Source: an uncultured Sphingobacteriaceae bacterium
GTDB lineage: Bacteria; Bacteroidota; Bacteroidia; Sphingobacteriales; Sphingobacteriaceae
Assembly: GCA_946887045.1 (NCBI GenBank)
Contig: CAMPKC010000086.1
Coordinates: forward strand, 1-10,897
DNA: 10,897 bases
Direction of reading: 5' to 3'
Shown here: piece after piece, positions 7,074 to 10,897 of the stretch
How positions within the stretch are numbered: position 1 is the first letter of the stretch
How the letters are laid out: each line of letters starts with the position of its first letter
Translations under genes and position numbers: made by a program
The notes under the pieces: generated by a model
Database searches by the model: none
Told to the model about the DNA's origin: nothing
The model's input: only the letters and a program-made list of their open reading frames with translations

Positions 7074-7982
7074 TTAACGAGCTGCACGTTTTAGAACATC
7101 GTATTTGGTTACATTGGCAGGATCCAGAACGGATAAGATATTATAGGCATTCATTCTTTCCTTTGGATCGGATTGGCTTAAAAGATTCACCAGTTCATCC
7201 GCTTTGGCGGTAAAGAATAATTGATTTAACATAGCCCCCTGTTTTAGTTTGTCTATCTTTTGGAGTTGTGGAAGTACGCCTAATATTTCCTTCCTTCCTT
7301 TTGATTGATTATCATACATCACATCCAGGCCCAACCTATGGTAGTTATACAGGGATTCCCTAATCGGATTATATGCCTTGTTGGTTAAGTTCTCCGCGAG
7401 CCAATATCTGTTTTTCAGGCTTTCGAAAGCCTTCCATCCCGGAAACGGGGCATTTTGCGAGTTGTTTATAATTGTTTGTGCCTTAGCGTATAAAGCACTT
7501 CCGCCAAACTTTGAAAAGGTGTCATAATCTAAGCCAACAATTATATAGGCGTAAAAAGCCAGTAATGAACTCAGGTTATTGATGTAGTTCTGATCAGAAT
7601 AATCAAGTGGTTGGCCTTCTGTGTAATTAAATGCGAATTCTTTGTCGCTATAATTTAATACAGTGCTGTTAAAAGTGCTGCCATAAACAGGTCTGCTTGA
7701 CTGGATTTGCGCATCGGCTTTAAAATTGGCTCCGCCATCCCACTCAGTTATATTTATTACGAAATTGCAATCTATTCGTTCCTGTGCCTGGAAATTGTCT
7801 GCAGACCATCGTCTTGTATTCAGGAAATCCCGCATCGACACTTCTAACATATCCAATACTCTCCTGTTGGTGTTTTGAATTTGCTGGGAAAGGATTTGAA
7901 CGCGAGCATTCAATTCTTGTGAATGAGCATAATTTGCAAGTGCAATGAGAGCTAATATTATTACGGAGATTCGTTTTAACAT
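7074..7982 (-). CDS. porD: Type IX secretion system protein PorD (DUF4835 family)
   Basis: A 302-residue exported protein. The signal peptide spans about 1-21 (MLKR, a hydrophobic core, then AHS before Gln22). The mature start QELNARVQILSQQIQNTN, the RPVYGSTFNS segment near 95-105, LLAFYAYIIVGLDYDTFS near 139-156, and the NRYWLAEN and YHRLGLD segments are hallmarks of the DUF4835/PorD family of Bacteroidota. PorD was found among genes linked to the type IX secretion system in Porphyromonas. Its exact biochemical role is not clear, and I see no catalytic motif. It is probably periplasmic or membrane-associated after signal cleavage. The ATG begins on the base right after the coaBC stop codon (TAA then ATG), which suggests translational coupling. 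No other type IX genes are in the window. Confidence 0.88.
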   Translation of the reverse strand: MLKRISVIILALIALANYAHSQELNARVQILSQQIQNTNRRVLDMLEVSMRDFLNTRRWSADNFQAQERIDCNFVINITEWDGGANFKADAQIQSSRPVYGSTFNSTVLNYSDKEFAFNYTEGQPLDYSDQNYINNLSSLLAFYAYIIVGLDYDTFSKFGGSALYAKAQTIINNSQNAPFPGWKAFESLKNRYWLAENLTNKAYNPIRESLYNYHRLGLDVMYDNQSKGRKEILGVLPQLQKIDKLKQGAMLNQLFFTAKADELVNLLSQSDPKERMNAYNILSVLDPANVTKYDVLKRAAR

Positions 7983-9179
7983 TTATATCAAGTCTATAAT
8001 TTTCTGGCAAATGTCTTTAGCAACCTCCTGTTTGGTTTTTAACGAGTAGGTCGTTAGTTCTAAATTTTTGTCAATGATGGTCACCTTATTAGTATCAGCT
8101 TTAAAGCCCGCACCTTTATCTTTTAAAGAATTCAAAACTATAAAATCAAGATTTTTTCTTAGTAATTTATCCTTTGCATTCTCCTCTTCATTTTCGGTTT
8201 CAAGTGCAAATCCTACTAAAATCTGATTTCTTTGCTTTCTTTTTCCGAGTTCCGAGAGGATGTCTGTAGTTTTTACCAGCTCGAGGTTAAATTCGGAATT
8301 CTGTTTCTTTATTTTTTCCGTCGAGATTTCCTTAGGCCTGTAATCAGCAACAGCTGCACTCATAATTGTAATGTTGCTCTCGTTAAAGTGTTGTACCACC
8401 TCATTCAGCATTTCGGCGGACGAACCTACATCAATACGTACAATACTATTACTTATTGTTCTTTCTGAGCTTGGACCGGAAATTAACACTACCTCTGCAC
8501 CTTGCCTGGACAATTCTTCTGCCAAGGCAAATCCCATTTTTCCGGAAGAATGATTCCCAATAAAACGAACGGGATCTATGGGCTCATAAGTAGGACCTGC
8601 AGTAATCAAGGCCCGTTTCCCCGATAAAGGAAGAGTTTTTTTTATATGAGCTTCCAAAAATGATACAATCTCTTCCGGTTCGGCCATACGTCCTTCACCA
8701 ACTAAGCCGCTTGCTAATTCGCCATATCCCGGGTTTATTTGAATATTGCCGTATTGTTCTAACCTCGAAATACTTTCTTGCGTCGAAGGATGTTTCCACA
8801 TGTCCAGATCCATCGCCGGAGCAAAGTATACGGGACATTTTGCAGAAAGGTAAGTAGCCACAAGTAGATTATCGCACAGTCCGTTTGCCAGTTTAGCCAG
8901 AGTATTGGCAGTGGCAGGAGCGAGGATTAAATAATCTGCCCACAAGCCAAAATCTACATGGTTATTCCACTCGCCGGTAGCTTCATTAAAATAATCAGAA
9001 TAAACCGGGTTTTTAGAGAGGGTAGAAAGAGTAAGGGGGGTAATAAAGCTTTTCGCCTCATTTGTCATTATCACTTTAACATTTGCTCCCGATTTAACAA
9101 GTAACCGGGTTAGGTAAGCTGATTTGTAACTTGCTATACTGCCGCAAACGCCAAGTAATATATTTTTTCCTTTAAGCAT
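7983..9179 (-). CDS. coaBC: Bifunctional phosphopantothenoylcysteine decarboxylase / phosphopantothenate-cysteine ligase
   Basis: A 398-residue cytoplasmic enzyme for two steps of coenzyme A synthesis: CoaB joins 4'-phosphopantothenate and cysteine, and the FMN-dependent CoaC half decarboxylates the product. The N-terminal CoaC domain (about 1-180) has the flavin-binding start LLGVCGSIASYK and the active-site H74 (E. coli H75). The motif usually written PxMNxxMW is PAMDLDMW here, so D124 replaces the catalytic Asn125. The usual ACG flap motif is LASG, so S157 replaces Cys158. I recall both changes as common in Bacteroidota. The C-terminal CoaB domain (about 187-398) keeps ITAGPTYEPIDPVRFIGNHSSGKMG with N209 (E. 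coli N210), AAVADYRP, and EKIKK with K289. The length is normal. It sits 86 nt after rpoZ behind a hairpin and promoter-like box, and directly abuts porD. Confidence 0.96.
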   Translation of the reverse strand: MLKGKNILLGVCGSIASYKSAYLTRLLVKSGANVKVIMTNEAKSFITPLTLSTLSKNPVYSDYFNEATGEWNNHVDFGLWADYLILAPATANTLAKLANGLCDNLLVATYLSAKCPVYFAPAMDLDMWKHPSTQESISRLEQYGNIQINPGYGELASGLVGEGRMAEPEEIVSFLEAHIKKTLPLSGKRALITAGPTYEPIDPVRFIGNHSSGKMGFALAEELSRQGAEVVLISGPSSERTISNSIVRIDVGSSAEMLNEVVQHFNESNITIMSAAVADYRPKEISTEKIKKQNSEFNLELVKTTDILSELGKRKQRNQILVGFALETENEEENAKDKLLRKNLDFIVLNSLKDKGAGFKADTNKVTIIDKNLELTTYSLKTKQEVAKDICQKIIDLI

Positions 9180-9189
9180 ATTATATGCC

Positions 9190-9197
9190 CAAACTTA
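9190..9197 (-). promoter_or_regulatory. Candidate internal -7 promoter box ahead of coaBC
   Basis: TAAGTTTG on the minus strand matches the Bacteroidota -7 consensus TAnnTTTG at every fixed base and lies 10 nt before the coaBC ATG. No TTG is found 17-23 nt further upstream, so the -33 box is missing or atypical. If active it would give a leader of only about 6 nt. Confidence 0.4.
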
Positions 9198-9200
9198 CAT

Positions 9201-9249
9201 AAAAAATTGCCTTTAAATCTTATGTGTAAGAATTCAAAAGCAATTTTTT
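9201..9249 (-). terminator. Terminator-like hairpin between rpoZ and coaBC
   Basis: AAAAAATTGC (9201-9210) and GCAATTTTTT (9240-9249) form a perfect 10-bp inverted repeat. Inside it, imperfect pairing continues to a CTTA-TGTG-TAAG tip (9218-9230). Read leftward, the stem ends in a T6 run, like a weak intrinsic terminator or attenuator. The low GC content of the stem argues against full termination. Confidence 0.5.
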
Positions 9250-9265
9250 AAGAAGATTAACAAGA

Positions 9266-9592
9266 CTAAGCTTGTTCCTTAGAAGGATTTCTAAAGTATA
9301 TTTTGTCGTTCAAAAACTCATCAACAGCAATAAGCGTTGGCTTTGGTAAACGCTCATAGTGTTTGGATATTTCTATCTGTTCACGGTTTTCGAAAATTTC
9401 TTCAAGGTTGTCATTTGAAGATGCAAATTCAGATAATTTACCATTCAGTTCTTCCTTCAGGTTATTTGAAATCTGATTTGCTCTCTTAGCAATGATAACC
9501 AGTGATTCATATATATTATCCGTTTTCTCATCAAGTTGACGAACATCACGTGTGATGGTACTTGTTGGTACTGTATTTTTAGGAGTATTCAT
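9266..9592 (-). CDS. rpoZ: RNA polymerase omega subunit, Bacteroidota type
   Basis: A 108-residue cytoplasmic protein of the Rpb6/omega family, which helps assemble and stabilise RNA polymerase through the beta-prime subunit. The core TDNIYESLVIIAKRANQI (24-41) aligns with the GNRFDLVLVAARRARQ helix of E. coli omega. The segment KPTLIAVDEFLNDKI (84-98) matches the later KTTVIALREI part. A low-complexity linker of about 40 residues, rich in Asn, Glu and Ser, separates them and makes it longer than the 91-residue E. coli protein, as I recall for this phylum. It starts 7 nt after the bamD stop, so the two are likely cotranscribed. The acidic, short sequence limits family certainty slightly, but the gene order supports the call. 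Confidence 0.88.
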   Translation of the reverse strand: MNTPKNTVPTSTITRDVRQLDEKTDNIYESLVIIAKRANQISNNLKEELNGKLSEFASSNDNLEEIFENREQIEISKHYERLPKPTLIAVDEFLNDKIYFRNPSKEQA

Positions 9593-9599
9593 ATTAATT

Positions 9600-10472
9600 T
9601 CAATTTTGTGTTGTATCTGCCTGTTTCTCTTTATCTTTTGGCGCCATCATAGACGCTAGCGATTTCTTTACTGCAATTATATCTCGTTCCGAATTCTTTT
9701 TGATCGCCTGAACTTCTTTTAAATATACGCTATTGGGATAATCCTCTTCGAACTCGGTTGCAAATAAGATGGCCTCATTAAAGCGCTCTTCCTGGCGTGT
9801 TTCTAAACTGTTTTCAGCATATTGTTGCTGTGCTTTTACAGTTAAATATTCCATCTCTTCGGCGTATTTTGTATCAGGGAAGTCTCTCAATGAATTCTTA
9901 AATGCTACCACTGCTGATTTGAAATCACCAATGTCATAATAGAGCTTAGCGTTCGCATATGATTTTTTCTCAAGCTTATCGCGTAAGTTAGCTATTAAAG
10001 TACTGGCCTCTGCAACACGTTCGCTTTTTGGATACAAGTTAATAAACAATTGCAACGCTTCAATGGCCCGTATAGTGTTTTCCTGATCCAGCGTGTAATT
10101 CGGAGACTCAAGATAAAAGCAGTAAGCAGAAATGAATCGGCTTTCTTCCGCTTTTGGACTATTGGGGTAGGTGTCAGCAAAAACTTTAAACTGGTAGCGC
10201 GCTGTTGCGTAGTCCTTTAATTTGTAATTAGTGTAAGCAAAGTAGTACGACAGATCCTCAGCTTCGGCTCGCCCACGATATGCCTGCATAAGATCATCAA
10301 ATAATATCAGAGCTTTATTATAGTCGCCCTTATTATATAAGCGCAAAGCCTCCTGGTATTTTTTTGCTGTATTGGTGCTTTGCTGCAGTTTTTCAAACTT
10401 GCTTTTACAGCCAGCAACAATAGTTATTAAAAGGATTAAACAATACGTTAAAAATTGCTTGTTTTTAAACAT
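9600..10472 (-). CDS. bamD: Outer-membrane protein assembly factor BamD (lipoprotein)
   Basis: A 290-residue lipoprotein of the BAM complex, which folds beta-barrel proteins into the outer membrane. A longer frame begins at a TTG at 10496, but the ATG at 10472 is preferred. It gives a compact lipoprotein signal (MFKNK, a hydrophobic stretch, then the lipobox VAGC with lipidated Cys22), and the promoter box overlaps the extra codons. Tetratricopeptide-like helix pairs run from about 35 to 250, visible as repeated A-x-x-x-F/Y patterns such as YNKGDYNKALILFDD, KDYATARYQFKVFADTYP and IGDFKSAVVAFKNSLRDFP, the arrangement of YfiO/BamD. After the Cys comes KSKFEK, without the acidic surface-export signal of Bacteroidota lipoproteins, so it should face the periplasm. 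It is the first gene of the leftward operon. Confidence 0.93.
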   Translation of the reverse strand: MFKNKQFLTYCLILLITIVAGCKSKFEKLQQSTNTAKKYQEALRLYNKGDYNKALILFDDLMQAYRGRAEAEDLSYYFAYTNYKLKDYATARYQFKVFADTYPNSPKAEESRFISAYCFYLESPNYTLDQENTIRAIEALQLFINLYPKSERVAEASTLIANLRDKLEKKSYANAKLYYDIGDFKSAVVAFKNSLRDFPDTKYAEEMEYLTVKAQQQYAENSLETRQEERFNEAILFATEFEEDYPNSVYLKEVQAIKKNSERDIIAVKKSLASMMAPKDKEKQADTTQN

Positions 10473-10476
10473 TGCG

Positions 10477-10507
10477 CAAAGATAGGTTAATTTCAATTTA
10501 ATTTCAA
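10477..10507 (-). promoter_or_regulatory. Promoter of the bamD-rpoZ-coaBC-porD-recN-fabI operon
   Basis: On the minus strand a TTG (10507-10505) is followed after exactly 20 nt by TATCTTTG (10484-10477), a full match to the Bacteroidota -33/-7 pattern TTG and TAnnTTTG. Only four bases (CGCA) separate the -7 box from the bamD ATG, so transcription should begin at or beside the start codon. Confidence 0.7.
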
Positions 10508-10862
10508 TAAATTAATCGGCCTCTAAAGTATCTTAAAATTAGATTCCTATGGTTCCTTTAACATACTTTAACATCTATTCCTTTTCGAGTAGTTATACCT
10601 TATATATATAGGATAGTACCAAAACGGTTTTATGCAGGCGCTGGTATAGATATGAGCACCGGTGTTCTTTGAACAGATTTAGGTTAGCAACCGGAGGCCG
10701 ATCCGGAAAAGAACCATTGTTTTTTCCTTACGGCAATAATTGTCCGGGTTAGGGGCGTATTAGGGGTATTTCTCCAAGGAGCACTTTCATAGAATAGGTA
10801 TATAAAGGAGATATCAGCGTTTTCCTCCTCCGAATATCTGGTAAAGAGAAATAAAAAAGTTC
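10497..10862. other. Gene-free region upstream of the bamD operon
   Basis: I find no convincing gene in this stretch. It holds a tandem 10-bp repeat (CTTTAACATA then CTTTAACATC, 10556-10575), a short TA run near 10602-10611, the 8-bp palindrome CACCGGTG (10657-10664) next to a TGTTC-TTT-GAACA stem-loop (10663-10675), and a CCGGA/TCCGG stem (10691-10695 with 10702-10706). The segment 10690-10760 is more GC-rich than the rest. None of these forms a recognisable tRNA or riboswitch. Confidence 0.5.
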
Positions 10863-10893
10863 TTGACAAGGGTTTAAAAAGTGCTTAACTTTA
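10863..10893 (+). promoter_or_regulatory. Rightward promoter at the window edge
   Basis: TTG (10863-10865, within TTGACA) is followed after 20 nt by TAACTTTA (10886-10893), which matches TAnnTTTG except for the last base. The A-rich run AAATAAAAAAG just upstream looks like an UP element. It points to a gene beyond the right edge. Confidence 0.5.
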
Positions 10894-10897
10894 ATGT

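Noticed and set aside
10473..10496. TTG start for bamD 8 codons upstream
   Set aside because: The extra codons overlap the best promoter box in the window and push the lipoprotein signal inward. The ATG at 10472 fits better.
10684..10869. Minus-strand open frame of 61 residues at the right end
   Set aside because: It has no recognisable domain, and its upstream end overlaps the candidate rightward promoter. Most likely chance.

Overview
The window reads as chromosomal core DNA from a member of the Bacteroidota, most like a Sphingobacteriales or Pedobacter-type genome. The evidence is an AT-rich composition, start codons preceded by A-rich stretches instead of Shine-Dalgarno sites, promoter boxes of the TTG/TAnnTTTG type, a Bacteroidota-style FabI, a PorD (DUF4835) protein, and the gene order bamD-rpoZ-coaBC-porD-recN-fabI, which I recall as typical of this phylum. 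I see no mobile element, CRISPR array, tRNA or rRNA.

Left part (about 100-4300, + strand): two tandem ammonium channel genes (amt1 at 102-1409, amt2 at 1745-3157) are followed 48 nt later by an OmpL/BBP2-type outer-membrane beta-barrel porin (3206-4246). A structured spacer with a terminator divides amt1 from amt2. amt2 and the porin look like one transcript ending at a perfect hairpin terminator. The cassette would carry ammonium across the inner membrane, with the porin perhaps serving the outer membrane. No P-II (glnB/glnK) gene is in view.

Centre (4250-4480): two convergent units meet. Each has its own strong intrinsic terminator, and about 145 bp of apparently noncoding DNA lies between them.

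Right part (4494-10472, - strand): six genes run leftward from a good promoter at about 10507-10477. They are bamD (outer-membrane assembly lipoprotein), rpoZ (RNA polymerase omega), coaBC (coenzyme A synthesis), porD (type IX secretion), recN (DNA repair) and fabI (fatty-acid synthesis). Spacing is tight at bamD-rpoZ (7 nt), coaBC-porD (0 nt) and porD-recN (26 nt). Two larger gaps, before coaBC (86 nt) and before fabI (64 nt), hold hairpins or palindromes and promoter-like boxes, so expression is probably tuned inside the operon. The set links envelope building (BamD, PorD, FabI) with CoA supply and basic transcription and repair functions.

Right edge (10497-10897): about 400 bp without a convincing gene, ending in a promoter-like sequence that points rightward out of the window.

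I do not see an obviously new biological system. The most useful leads are the altered catalytic residues in CoaBC, a predicted leaderless bamD transcript, the hairpin and promoter ahead of coaBC, the paired palindromes before fabI, and the amt-amt-porin cassette.
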